Below, piece after piece: positions 16,899 through 25,438 of a DNA stretch of 64,000 nt (position 1 is its first letter; every line of letters begins with the position of its first letter). The notes below the pieces were generated by a model. It searched no databases. It saw nothing but the letters and a program-made list of their open reading frames with translations, and had not been told where the DNA came from. Source of the stretch: VGCC01 sp964495555 (GTDB taxonomy: Bacteria > Actinomycetota > Actinomycetes > S36-B12); NCBI GenBank assembly GCA_964495555.1, contig CAZBWA010000004.1:6330-70329 (forward strand). Reading direction: 5' to 3'. The translations under genes were made by a program, and so were the position numbers.

Positions 16899-17995
16899 TG
16901 CGACTCGTGGCCGCGCTGAGCGGGGGAGTCGATTCCTCCGTGGCTGCAGCACGCATGGTCGATGCCGGGCACGAGGTCGTCGGCGTGCACCTCGCTTTGG
17001 CGCGGTCCTCCAGCAGTGGTCGGCAGCGTGGTTGCTGCACGCTGGATGACGCTCGCGACGCCCGGCGCGTGGCGGACGTCCTCGGCATTCCCTTCTACGT
17101 CTGGGACTTCTCCGATCGATTCGCTGAGACGGTCATGGCCGATTTCCTAGACGAGTACGGCCAGGGGCGCACACCGAATCCCTGCCTGCGGTGCAATGAG
17201 CACATCAAGTTCAGCGCGGTTCTCGATCGTGCCCTCGCGCTGGGATTCGAAGGGATCATCACGGGTCACTACGCACGCCTCAGTCAGGGCTCGGACGGAC
17301 CCGAGTTGCGCCGCGCCGTCGACGATTCCAAGGACCAGTCCTACGTCCTCGCGGTCGTCCCGCGCGAGAAATTGGCTGCAGCACATTTCCCGCTGGGTGG
17401 GGACCGCAAGGAGGATGTGCGTCGTGAGGCAGGCCAGCGAGGTCTGATCACGGCGACGAAGCCGGATAGCCATGACATCTGCTTCGTCTCCGATGGAGAT
17501 ACGGCTGGCTACCTCGTCACCGCCCTGGGGGAAGCGCCGGGACCGATCGTTGATTCACAGACCGGGGAGCGCATCGGGGAGCATCGCGGAACCTTCACCG
17601 TCACGATCGGACAACGGCGCGGGCTCGGTCTCCACGTGCCCGCTGCGGACGGGCAGCCGCGCTATGTCGTGGATGTGGACAAGGAGTCCGCCGTCGTCTC
17701 CGTAGGTCCCCGTGAGGAACTCCTTGTGCGACGGATCGAGACCTGTGCGCCCGAGTGGTGGACGCACGCCTGGTCTGGCGCACGGGCGGGTGTGCATGTG
17801 CAGGTCCGCGCTCACGGAGCGCCGGTCCCCGCGCGCGTCCTCGCCTCCGAGGGAGGACTCGTTGCGCAATTACTCGAGCCCATCCAGGGGATCGCCCCGG
17901 GCCAGGCGCTGGTGGTGTATCAGGATGACCGGGTCTTGGCCGCAGCGACCATCGAAGCCACGGATCGGGTGCGCGGCACCCGCGCCCCCGCGTGA
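16898..17995 (+). CDS. mnmA: tRNA-specific 2-thiouridylase
   Basis: PP-loop enzyme of 365 residues that makes 2-thiouridine at position 34 of Lys, Glu and Gln tRNAs. The ATP-pyrophosphatase motif AALSGGVDSSVAA is at residues 5-17. The two catalytic cysteines are in TPNPCLRCNEHIKF and KPDSHDICFVSDGD, and TGHYARL and DQSYVLA follow family order. A cysteine pair (GCCTLDDARDARRVAD) near residue 46 is usual in actinobacterial members. The ATG shares its A with the desulfurase TGA, indicating translational coupling. The tRNA-Glu and tRNA-Gln in this window have a C at position 34 and would not be substrates themselves. Confidence 0.95.
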   Translation: MRLVAALSGGVDSSVAAARMVDAGHEVVGVHLALARSSSSGRQRGCCTLDDARDARRVADVLGIPFYVWDFSDRFAETVMADFLDEYGQGRTPNPCLRCNEHIKFSAVLDRALALGFEGIITGHYARLSQGSDGPELRRAVDDSKDQSYVLAVVPREKLAAAHFPLGGDRKEDVRREAGQRGLITATKPDSHDICFVSDGDTAGYLVTALGEAPGPIVDSQTGERIGEHRGTFTVTIGQRRGLGLHVPAADGQPRYVVDVDKESAVVSVGPREELLVRRIETCAPEWWTHAWSGARAGVHVQVRAHGAPVPARVLASEGGLVAQLLEPIQGIAPGQALVVYQDDRVLAAATIEATDRVRGTRAPA

Positions 17996-19020
17996 TTCCG
18001 TGGTCGCCGGCTGCGGCGACATCGGTCGGCTCCTTTCCGGGGACCGATGTGCGCGAGGTGGTGCGAATCATCCGTGGCGAACTCCCCGATTTCCTGCATC
18101 TGCCCGAACTCCCCGCGCGGGGTCCCGGCGCCGATGTCATCGGACGCACGCTCGCGGCACTCTCGGGTATCGACGCGGGATTCTCCTCGACCACCACGCC
18201 CACGGGGTGGCGCATCGACGGCGCCGACACCTCGGTGATGCGACGGGGGCGGTCCTGGTGGGGAGAGGACTGGGACGCGCTCGAAGAGGTTGCCGAGGGT
18301 TACGCCGGTCCGCTGAAGGTGCAACTCTGTGGCCCCTGGACCCTCGCGGCGTCCGTCGAGGGAGTGACCGGGGAGCGACTCGTGCGGGATCCCGGGGCGG
18401 TCCGCGACATCGCGGCGGGTCTGGCCGAAACCGCCCGTGCCCAGGTGCACGAGATTCGACGTCGCATTCCCGACGCCTCTCCCGTCGTGCAGTGGGACGA
18501 GCCGTCTCTGCCGGCTGTCATCGAGGGACGCGTGCGCACGGCCAGCGGGCTGGCCACCTACCGCTCGGTGGACCTGCCGGTCGTCTCGCGTGCCCTCTCC
18601 GTTGTGATGGATGTGGAGGAGGACGCCCTCGTCGGCATCCACTGCTGTGACGCGGGCATGCCGGTTACCGTGCTCGTGGACAGTGGCGCGCAGTTCCTGT
18701 CCTTCGACATCCTGGGAGCGAGACCCGCGGACTCTGCCGTCGCCGCGGCCTGGGAGGCGGGTGTCGGCATCCTGCTCGGGTGCGTGCCGGCGGTCCCTGC
18801 GGCACGCCCGACGTCCGAGGAGAAGGCGTCCCGTGCGGCCCGTCGATACCTGGCCGACCTCGGTTTCGAGGGAGAGCGCTACCTGCGCGAGGTGGCCATC
18901 ACCCCGACGTGCGGCCTGGCCTCCGCGGACCCGGCGTGGGTACGTGCTGCGCTGGGTACCTGTCGGACGATTGGTCGCGTCCTCCGCGACGAGCGGACAG
19001 CCGAAGGAGGTGAGGAGTGA
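17992..19020 (+). CDS. MetE-like protein (cobalamin-independent methionine synthase C-terminal family)
   Basis: Protein of 342 residues resembling the C-terminal catalytic barrel of MetE, without the N-terminal half of classical MetE. Likely zinc ligands are seen: His/Cys in VGIHCCDAGMP and Cys in ITPTCGLASADP. VQLCGPWTLAASVEG and VVQWDEPSLPAVIEG also match the family. It begins with GTG overlapping the mnmA stop and ends in GTGA overlap with ligA. From memory it corresponds to M. tuberculosis Rv3015c, which sits in the same place. Whether such short proteins make methionine, and from which methyl donor, is not settled by sequence. Confidence 0.8.
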   Translation: MIPWSPAAATSVGSFPGTDVREVVRIIRGELPDFLHLPELPARGPGADVIGRTLAALSGIDAGFSSTTTPTGWRIDGADTSVMRRGRSWWGEDWDALEEVAEGYAGPLKVQLCGPWTLAASVEGVTGERLVRDPGAVRDIAAGLAETARAQVHEIRRRIPDASPVVQWDEPSLPAVIEGRVRTASGLATYRSVDLPVVSRALSVVMDVEEDALVGIHCCDAGMPVTVLVDSGAQFLSFDILGARPADSAVAAAWEAGVGILLGCVPAVPAARPTSEEKASRAARRYLADLGFEGERYLREVAITPTCGLASADPAWVRAALGTCRTIGRVLRDERTAEGGEE

Positions 19021-21173
19021 GCATTCCGGCACGGGCACGCGCCCGATGGGAGGACCTTGTCGCGCAGGTCAACGAGGCACGTTCCCGCTACTACCAGAGC
19101 GATCGCCCGACCCTGGCCGACGAGGAGTATGACGCGCTCTATCGCGAACTCGTCGAGCTCGAGAACGCATACCCGGAACTCGCCTCCGGAGAATCGCCAA
19201 CACAGACGGTCGGGGGTGAGCGATCGGAGATGTTCGAACCCGTCGAACACCTGCAGCGGATGTACTCCCTGGACAACGTGTTCGATGAAGGGGAGCTGGA
19301 CGCCTGGTTCGAGCGCGTCGCCAAGGGCGTCGGACGTGTCCCCGCCATGCTGTGCGAGCTCAAGATCGACGGACTCGCAGTCGACGCCGTCTATACGGAG
19401 GGCGTGCTCACGTCGCTGGCGACGCGCGGGGACGGTCGGGTGGGGGAGGATGTCACAGCCAACGCTGCACATATTCCGGCGATACCTCAACGACTGACCG
19501 GTGCGGCGATTCCCTCCCTAGTGGAGGTCCGTGGCGAGATCCATTTCACCATCGCGGACTTCACGACCATCAATGCCGAGCAACTCGAGGATGGTCTCCC
19601 GAGTTTCGCCAACCCGAGGAATGCGGCGGCGGGCACCCTGCGTCAGCGCGTGGACAAGAAGCTGGTCGAGTTACGCGAGGCCGAGCGCACAGGCGCGCGT
19701 CGTGCGGAGACGCTGCGGACCGACGTCGAGCGGGCTCTTCGTCGACTCGCGAGGCTGCGACTCACCGTGCATGGGATCGGTGCCACGGAGGGGCTATCCC
19801 TGGACCACCAGAGTGATGGTTACTCAGCCCTGGCCGCCCTCGGACTCCCAGTCAGTGACCGCATGGACGTGCGAGATTCCGTGGAGGGGGTCCGCGACTA
19901 CATCGCGCACTATGGCGATCACCGTCACGACGTAGAGCACGAGATCGACGGCGTCGTGGTCAAGGTCAACGAGATCGCACTCCAGCGGGAGTTGGGGGAG
20001 ACATCGCGGGCACCACGCTGGGCCATCGCCTACAAGTACCCCCCCGAGGTGGTTCGGACTCGCCTTCTCGACATCGAGGTGAACGTCGGCAGGACCGGTC
20101 GAGTCACTCCTTTCGCTGTCATGGAGCCCGTCCAGGTTGCGGGGTCCACGGTGTCGATGGCCACGCTGCACAACGCCTTCGAGGTCGAGCGCAAGGGTGT
20201 CCTCATCGGGGACATGGTCTTCCTCCGCAAGGCCGGTGACGTCATCCCCGAGGTGCTCGGTCCCGTCGTCGAAGTGCGCACCGGAAGTGAGCGTGCCTTT
20301 CGGATGCCGACGAAGTGCCCCTCGTGCGGTACCCGGCTGCGTCCGGAGAAGGAAGGCGACAAGGACATTCGTTGCCCCAACGCGGAGTCCTGCCCCGCCC
20401 AGCTGCTCGAGCGCCTGTTCCATGTCGCGTCTCGGGGCGCACTGGACATCGAGGGTCTCGGGTACAAGGCGGCGCAGGCGCTCCTCGCATGTGGCGTCGT
20501 CGGTGACATGGGGGATCTCTTCTTGATCTCCGACGAAGATCTCCGCACGTGTGAATTCTTCACGCGTGACCCGGCCAAGGGGGAGAGCGAGAGACCCTTG
20601 ACGGAGAACGCCCGCGGCATGCTCGCGCAGCTGGAGGTCGCGCGCACACGACCGCTCTGGCGGATCCTCGTCGCCCTCTCCATCCGTCACGTCGGTCCCA
20701 CGGCAGCCCAAGCCCTCGCGCGGGAATTTGGATCCCTCGATGCCATCGCGGAGGCCGATGTGGAGCGACTCGCCGACGTCGAGGGCGTGGGCCGGGTCAT
20801 CGCGGAAGCGGTGCACGAGTGGTTCGACGTCGACTGGCATCGGGTGATCGTCGAGAAGTGGCGCGACGGTGGCGTGCGCATGGTCGACGAGGTGGTGTCC
20901 GTGGGGGAGCAGCCGCTCGCGGGCATCACCGTCGTCATCACAGGCGCCATCCCGGGATATACGCGTGACAGCGCCTCAGAAGCGGTGACCGCCCTGGGCG
21001 GCAAGGTCTCCGGCTCGGTGTCGGCGAAGACCGGAGTGCTCGTAGCGGGGGAGAACGCCGGATCGAAACTGGAGAAAGCGGAGAAACTCGGGGTGCCGGT
21101 CATCGGTCCCGACGCTTTCGCGACCCTCTTGTCGGAGGGGCTCGACGCTGCTCTCGCGAGAGGTCGGGGCTAG
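19017..21173 (+). CDS. ligA: NAD-dependent DNA ligase
   Basis: Essential replicative ligase of 718 residues that seals nicks using NAD+. Domain order: Ia (RSRYYQSDRPTLADEEYDAL), the adenylation domain with the nucleophile lysine in CELKIDGLAVDAV (Lys116), the OB fold (VGRTGRVTPFAVMEPV), a four-cysteine zinc finger (CPSCG ... RCPNAESCPAQL), helix-hairpin-helix repeats and a C-terminal BRCT domain (GITVVITGAIPGYTRDSASE). The GTG is coupled to the preceding stop and preceded by GGAGGTGAG. Length and motifs are intact. Confidence 0.97.
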   Translation: MSIPARARARWEDLVAQVNEARSRYYQSDRPTLADEEYDALYRELVELENAYPELASGESPTQTVGGERSEMFEPVEHLQRMYSLDNVFDEGELDAWFERVAKGVGRVPAMLCELKIDGLAVDAVYTEGVLTSLATRGDGRVGEDVTANAAHIPAIPQRLTGAAIPSLVEVRGEIHFTIADFTTINAEQLEDGLPSFANPRNAAAGTLRQRVDKKLVELREAERTGARRAETLRTDVERALRRLARLRLTVHGIGATEGLSLDHQSDGYSALAALGLPVSDRMDVRDSVEGVRDYIAHYGDHRHDVEHEIDGVVVKVNEIALQRELGETSRAPRWAIAYKYPPEVVRTRLLDIEVNVGRTGRVTPFAVMEPVQVAGSTVSMATLHNAFEVERKGVLIGDMVFLRKAGDVIPEVLGPVVEVRTGSERAFRMPTKCPSCGTRLRPEKEGDKDIRCPNAESCPAQLLERLFHVASRGALDIEGLGYKAAQALLACGVVGDMGDLFLISDEDLRTCEFFTRDPAKGESERPLTENARGMLAQLEVARTRPLWRILVALSIRHVGPTAAQALAREFGSLDAIAEADVERLADVEGVGRVIAEAVHEWFDVDWHRVIVEKWRDGGVRMVDEVVSVGEQPLAGITVVITGAIPGYTRDSASEAVTALGGKVSGSVSAKTGVLVAGENAGSKLEKAEKLGVPVIGPDAFATLLSEGLDAALARGRG

Positions 21174-21199
21174 GTCGCGGGGACGACGTGTGCGGCTGG

Positions 21200-21205
21200 C
21201 ACGAT
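21200..21205 (+). promoter_or_regulatory. Leaderless -10 of gatCAB
   Basis: CACGAT, 6 bases, ATG of gatC at 21212. Confidence 0.45.
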
Positions 21206-21211
21206 GGGCCC

Positions 21212-21508
21212 ATGGCCGATCTCTCCCGCGACGAGGTTCAGCATCTCGCCCGACTCGCACGCCTACGTCTCACGGATGACGAGCTCACCCATTACGCGGA
21301 CCAGTTGAGCGCCATCGTCGATGCCGTGGCGCGGGTTGCCGAGGTAGCCGCAGCAGACGTTCCGCCGACCTCCCATCCAGTGCCCATGGTCAACGTGTAT
21401 CGGGTCGATGAGGCGCGCGCCGGTCTCCCGCGGGAAGCCCTCGTCGCCATGGCGCCCGCCTGGGAAGACGATCGCTTCCGTGTTCCCCGGATCCTGGGTG
21501 AGGAGTGA
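21212..21508 (+). CDS. gatC: Asp/Glu-tRNA amidotransferase subunit C
   Basis: Small subunit of 98 residues (MADLSRDEVQHLARLARLRL ... VNVYRVDEARAGLPREALVA) that holds GatA and GatB together in the amidotransferase converting Glu-tRNA(Gln) to Gln-tRNA(Gln). The ATG is chosen from the leaderless spacing and the family's usual start. Its stop overlaps the gatA GTG by four bases. Confidence 0.94.
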   Translation: MADLSRDEVQHLARLARLRLTDDELTHYADQLSAIVDAVARVAEVAAADVPPTSHPVPMVNVYRVDEARAGLPREALVAMAPAWEDDRFRVPRILGEE

Positions 21509-23016
21509 GGGTGGGCACCATCGAGACCGACCTGACGCGCCAATCTGCCGGCACCCTCGCCTCCGCCATCGCCTCGGGCGAGGTGAGCGCCGAGGAGGTG
21601 ACGCGAGCCCACCTGGACCGGATCGACGCTGTCGACGAGCGCGTGCATGCATTCCTCTATGTCGATGCCGATGCCGCCCTGGCGACGGCTCGGGAGGTCG
21701 ATGCGAAGCGCGCACGGGGTGACGTGCGGGGGCCGCTGGCGGGAGTCCCCATCGCGGTGAAGGACGTCCTCACCATGGCGGGTGTGCCGACCACGTGCGG
21801 CTCGCGTGTCCTCGAGGGATGGCGACCGCCCTACGACGCGACTGTCGTCGAGCGCCTTCGTGCCGCCGACATGGTCATCCTCGGAAAGACCAACATGGAC
21901 GAGTTCGCGATGGGCTCCTCCACCGAGCACAGCGCCTATGGCGTCACGCGCAACCCGTGGGACCTCGAGCGCATCCCGGGCGGCTCCGGCGGGGGTTCGG
22001 CGGCTGCCCTCGCTGCGTTCGAAGCGCCCCTGGCGATCGGCACGGATACCGGTGGATCGATCCGTCAGCCGGCGGCCGTGACCGGCACCGTCGGCGTGAA
22101 GCCCACGTACGGGGCCGTGTCCCGCTACGGCCTGGTCGCCCTGGCGTCGTCCCTCGACCAGGCTGGACCCTGCGCGCGGTCCGTCGGGGATTCGGCACTC
22201 CTGCACTCGATCATCGCGGGGTACGACCCTCGTGACTCGACGTCGATCGATGCCCCGGTGCCGGATGTCATCGCGGCAGCGGCCGCGGGGGATGTGCGGG
22301 GTATGCGCATCGGACTCGTGCGCGAACTGTCCGGGGACGGATACCAAGCAGGGGTGCGCGATCTCTTCCAGCGGTCGGTGGGCATCCTCGAGGAACTCGG
22401 TGCCGACGTCGTGGAGGTCAGCTGCCCCCACTTCGAGTACGCGCTCGCGGCCTACTACCTGATCCTCCCCTCGGAGGCGTCGAGCAATCTGGCCCGATTC
22501 GATGGCATGCGGTATGGACTGCGAGTGGGCGACGACGGCCAGGCTTCCGTCGAGGACGTCATGTCTCAAACGCGCGAGCAGGGATTCGGTGCCGAGGTCA
22601 AGCGTCGGATCATGCTCGGCACCTACGCGCTGTCCAGCGGTTACTACGACGCGTACTACGGCCAGGCGCAGAAGGTGCGCACGCTGATCTCACGGGACTT
22701 CGCACAGGCCTTCGAGAAGGTCGACGTCGTGGTGTCCCCGACAGCTCCCACCACAGCCTTCCGGATCGGGGAGAAGGTCGACGACCCGCTGGCGATGTAC
22801 CTCAACGACATCGCCACCATCCCGGTCAACCTCGCAGGCAACTGCGCGATGTCGCTGCCGATCGGCTGCGCGCCCGAGGACGGACTCCCCGTGGGACTGC
22901 AGATCATGGCCCCCGCGCTGGCCGACGATCGGCTCTATCGGGTGGGCTCCGCGCTCGAGCAGGCTCTCGTCGACTCCTGGGGACACCTGCTGATCGAGGA
23001 GGCCCCGGCCCTATGA
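21505..23016 (+). CDS. gatA: Asp/Glu-tRNA amidotransferase subunit A
   Basis: Amidase-signature subunit of 503 residues that frees ammonia from glutamine. The catalytic Lys-cisSer-Ser triad is visible: Lys in GVPIAVKDVLTMAG, the cis-Ser in IPGGSGGGSAAALAAF and the nucleophile Ser in GTDTGGSIRQPAAVTG. Gln binding and length are normal. It overlaps gatC and gatB by four bases each. Confidence 0.96.
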   Translation: MRVGTIETDLTRQSAGTLASAIASGEVSAEEVTRAHLDRIDAVDERVHAFLYVDADAALATAREVDAKRARGDVRGPLAGVPIAVKDVLTMAGVPTTCGSRVLEGWRPPYDATVVERLRAADMVILGKTNMDEFAMGSSTEHSAYGVTRNPWDLERIPGGSGGGSAAALAAFEAPLAIGTDTGGSIRQPAAVTGTVGVKPTYGAVSRYGLVALASSLDQAGPCARSVGDSALLHSIIAGYDPRDSTSIDAPVPDVIAAAAAGDVRGMRIGLVRELSGDGYQAGVRDLFQRSVGILEELGADVVEVSCPHFEYALAAYYLILPSEASSNLARFDGMRYGLRVGDDGQASVEDVMSQTREQGFGAEVKRRIMLGTYALSSGYYDAYYGQAQKVRTLISRDFAQAFEKVDVVVSPTAPTTAFRIGEKVDDPLAMYLNDIATIPVNLAGNCAMSLPIGCAPEDGLPVGLQIMAPALADDRLYRVGSALEQALVDSWGHLLIEEAPAL

Positions 23017-24524
23017 CGATCGACATCCTTGACTTCGATATCGCCTTGTCCCGCTTCGATCCCGTGCTGGGTCTGGAGACGCACGTCGAGCTCGGGACGG
23101 CTTCGAAGATGTTCTGCGCCTGTCCGACGGCCTTCGGGGCTGAGCCGAACACCCAGGTGTGCCCGGTGTGCCTCGGACTTCCTGGATCGCTGCCCGTGGT
23201 GAATGGGACCGCTGTCGAATCGACGATCCGGATGGGATTGGCGCTTCACTGCGATATCGCCGACTGGTGCAGATTCGCTCGGAAGAACTACTTCTACCCC
23301 GATATGCCCAAGGACTACCAGGTCAGCCAGTACGACGAACCGCTCTGCACGAACGGCTATCTGGATGTCACGGTGGCGACGGACGACGGCCCTCGTGTGT
23401 TCCGGGTCGAGATCGAGCGCGTCCATATGGAGGAGGACACGGGCAAACTCACCCATGCCGGCGGCGCCACAGGGCGCATCCACGGTGCCGACTACTCCCT
23501 TGTCGACTACAACCGCGCGGGTATCCCGCTCATCGAGATCGTCACCAAGCCGATCACGGGCACAGGTGCGCTGGCGCCCGTGGTGGCGCGCGCGTACGTC
23601 ACCGAATTGCGCGACCTCATGCGCAGCCTGGGTGTGTCGGATGTCCGCATGGAGGAGGGGTCCCTTCGATGCGATGTGAACGTCTCTCTCTGTGAGCCCG
23701 GTGGGCCATGGGGAACCCGCACCGAGACCAAGAACGTGAACTCCCTGAGGTCGGTGGAGCGTGCGGTGCGATCGGAGATCGAACGTCAGGCAGCGCTCCT
23801 ATCGGCGGGGCAGCGCATCGTGCAGGAGACGCGTCACTTCCACGAAGACACCGGCCGCACCACTCCGGGGCGTTCGAAGGAGCACGCGGAGGACTATCGC
23901 TACTTCCCCGAACCGGACCTCGTTCCGGTGGCCCCCGATCGTGCATGGGTCGAGCGCCTGCGTTCGGAACTGCCAGAAAACCCCGCGGTACTCCGGGCCC
24001 GGCTCCAGTCGGAGTGGGGGATCAGCGACCTTGACATGCAGGCTCTGGTGAACAGTGATGCCGTCGACCTCGTCATCTCGACGGTCGAGGCTGGAGTCGA
24101 TCCCGCCGCTGCACGCAAGTGGTGGACCGGTGAGTTGGCGCGTGTCGCCAACGAGCGGGGGGTGGAGCTCTCGTCCCTGCCGGTGACAGCGGCCACGATC
24201 CATCGCATCGAGGAGCTCATCTCCTCGGGTGCGTTGACCGATTCACTGGCCCGGAAGGCCCTCGAGGGAGTGCTCGCGGGTGAGGGTGACGTGGACGCGG
24301 TGATCGCCAGCCGCGGCCTCACGGTGGTGAGTGACGACGGAGAGCTCCTCGCGGCCATCGATGCCGCCCTGGCCGATCAACCTGACGTGGCGGACAAGAT
24401 CCGCGGCGGGAAGGTCCAGGCTGCCGGTGCGATCGTGGGGGCGGTGATGAAGGCAACCCGAGGTCAGGCCGACGCAGCGAAGGTCCGCGGGCTCCTGCTC
24501 GCTCGCCTCGGCGTCGACGAATGA
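23013..24524 (+). CDS. gatB: Asp/Glu-tRNA amidotransferase subunit B
   Basis: tRNA-binding kinase/transamidase subunit of 503 residues: GLETHVELGTASKMFC, the zinc-site cysteines around FCACPTAFGAEPNTQVCPVC, KNYFYPDMPKDYQVSQYD, HMEEDTGKLTHAG, VDYNRAGIPLIEIVTKP and RCDVNVS, then the YqeY-like tail (GGKVQAAGAIVGAVMKATRG). No glnS gene is in view, and gltX with tRNA-Gln lies 17 kb downstream, consistent with the indirect route to Gln-tRNA. Confidence 0.96.
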   Translation: MTIDILDFDIALSRFDPVLGLETHVELGTASKMFCACPTAFGAEPNTQVCPVCLGLPGSLPVVNGTAVESTIRMGLALHCDIADWCRFARKNYFYPDMPKDYQVSQYDEPLCTNGYLDVTVATDDGPRVFRVEIERVHMEEDTGKLTHAGGATGRIHGADYSLVDYNRAGIPLIEIVTKPITGTGALAPVVARAYVTELRDLMRSLGVSDVRMEEGSLRCDVNVSLCEPGGPWGTRTETKNVNSLRSVERAVRSEIERQAALLSAGQRIVQETRHFHEDTGRTTPGRSKEHAEDYRYFPEPDLVPVAPDRAWVERLRSELPENPAVLRARLQSEWGISDLDMQALVNSDAVDLVISTVEAGVDPAAARKWWTGELARVANERGVELSSLPVTAATIHRIEELISSGALTDSLARKALEGVLAGEGDVDAVIASRGLTVVSDDGELLAAIDAALADQPDVADKIRGGKVQAAGAIVGAVMKATRGQADAAKVRGLLLARLGVDE

Positions 24525-25429
24525 CCCTCGGGGTCCTGGCGCCCAGCCTGCTCGAGCCCCTCGACGTCGAAGGCGTCCGCTACTACGAGTCCGAGGTCGA
24601 TCCCGATGGGGATGTGGTGGCTTCGACGGGGTTCTTCGTCCCGCGCTATCTCGGCTCGGGTCCGAACCTCTACCTGACGCACCGCATGCCGCGCCTGGAG
24701 GTGGTGCAGCTGCCCACGATCGGGTACGACTACGCGCTGGGGGAGATTCCAGCGGGAGTGTGGCTGTGCAACGCGGCCGGGGTGCATGAGCAGAGCACCG
24801 CGGAACTCGCGCTCGGGCTCGTCATCGCGCACTGGCGCGGCATCGACCGCTCGGCGCGGGACATGGTTGGTGGGCGCTGGGATCACCGGCGCGGCCGATC
24901 CCTGCAGTCTGCGGAGGTGCTCGTGATCGGCGCGGGCCCCGTGGGACGCGCGATCGCCGGGTGCCTGGCCCCGTTCGGGTGTTCGGTGACCCTCGCCGGC
25001 TCGACCGCGCGCGCGGGGGTCCTGGGTGTAGCGGATCTCCCGAATGCCGTGCCTGACATGGATGTCGTGATCCTGGCCGTTCCCCTCACGCCGTCGACGC
25101 GGGGCATGGTCGACGCCGCGTTCCTCGCGCGGATGCGCGATGGTGCGCTCCTGGTCAACGTCGCGCGCGGGCCCGTCGTCGTGACGGACGCGCTCGTGGC
25201 GGAGGTGGGACGGGGACGTCTGCATGCAGCTCTCGATGTCACCGACCCGGAGCCACTACCTCCTGACCATCCGCTCTGGCGGAGCCCGAACGTTCTCATC
25301 ACTCCGCACGTGGGCGGGGACTCCGACGCGTTCCCAGTCCTCGCCCGCAGGCTCATCGCCGACCAGGTGCGCGCATGGCGGGCCGGTCGTGATCTACGCA
25401 ACGTGGTCGTGCGCGGGGCCCGTCGCTAG
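24521..25429 (+). CDS. D-isomer-specific 2-hydroxyacid dehydrogenase
   Basis: NAD(P)-dependent dehydrogenase of 302 residues. The Rossmann motif is VIGAGPVGRAIAG. The catalytic Arg is in LLVNVARGPVVVTDALV, the Glu region is DVTDPEPLPPDHPLW and the catalytic His is in NVLITPHVGGDSDAF. The N-terminal substrate domain is short and diverged, so the substrate (glyoxylate, hydroxypyruvate, phosphoglycerate or another 2-oxoacid) cannot be told. It is coupled to gatB by an ATGA overlap, although no functional link is known. Its TAG stop forms the first half of the ilvD -10 element. Confidence 0.85.
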   Translation: MTLGVLAPSLLEPLDVEGVRYYESEVDPDGDVVASTGFFVPRYLGSGPNLYLTHRMPRLEVVQLPTIGYDYALGEIPAGVWLCNAAGVHEQSTAELALGLVIAHWRGIDRSARDMVGGRWDHRRGRSLQSAEVLVIGAGPVGRAIAGCLAPFGCSVTLAGSTARAGVLGVADLPNAVPDMDVVILAVPLTPSTRGMVDAAFLARMRDGALLVNVARGPVVVTDALVAEVGRGRLHAALDVTDPEPLPPDHPLWRSPNVLITPHVGGDSDAFPVLARRLIADQVRAWRAGRDLRNVVVRGARR

Positions 25430-25432
25430 TCT
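25427..25432 (+). promoter_or_regulatory. Leaderless -10 of ilvD fused to upstream stop codon
   Basis: TAGTCT, whose TAG is the stop codon of the dehydrogenase gene, then 6 bases and the ilvD ATG at 25439. Confidence 0.5.
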
Positions 25433-25438
25433 GAACAT

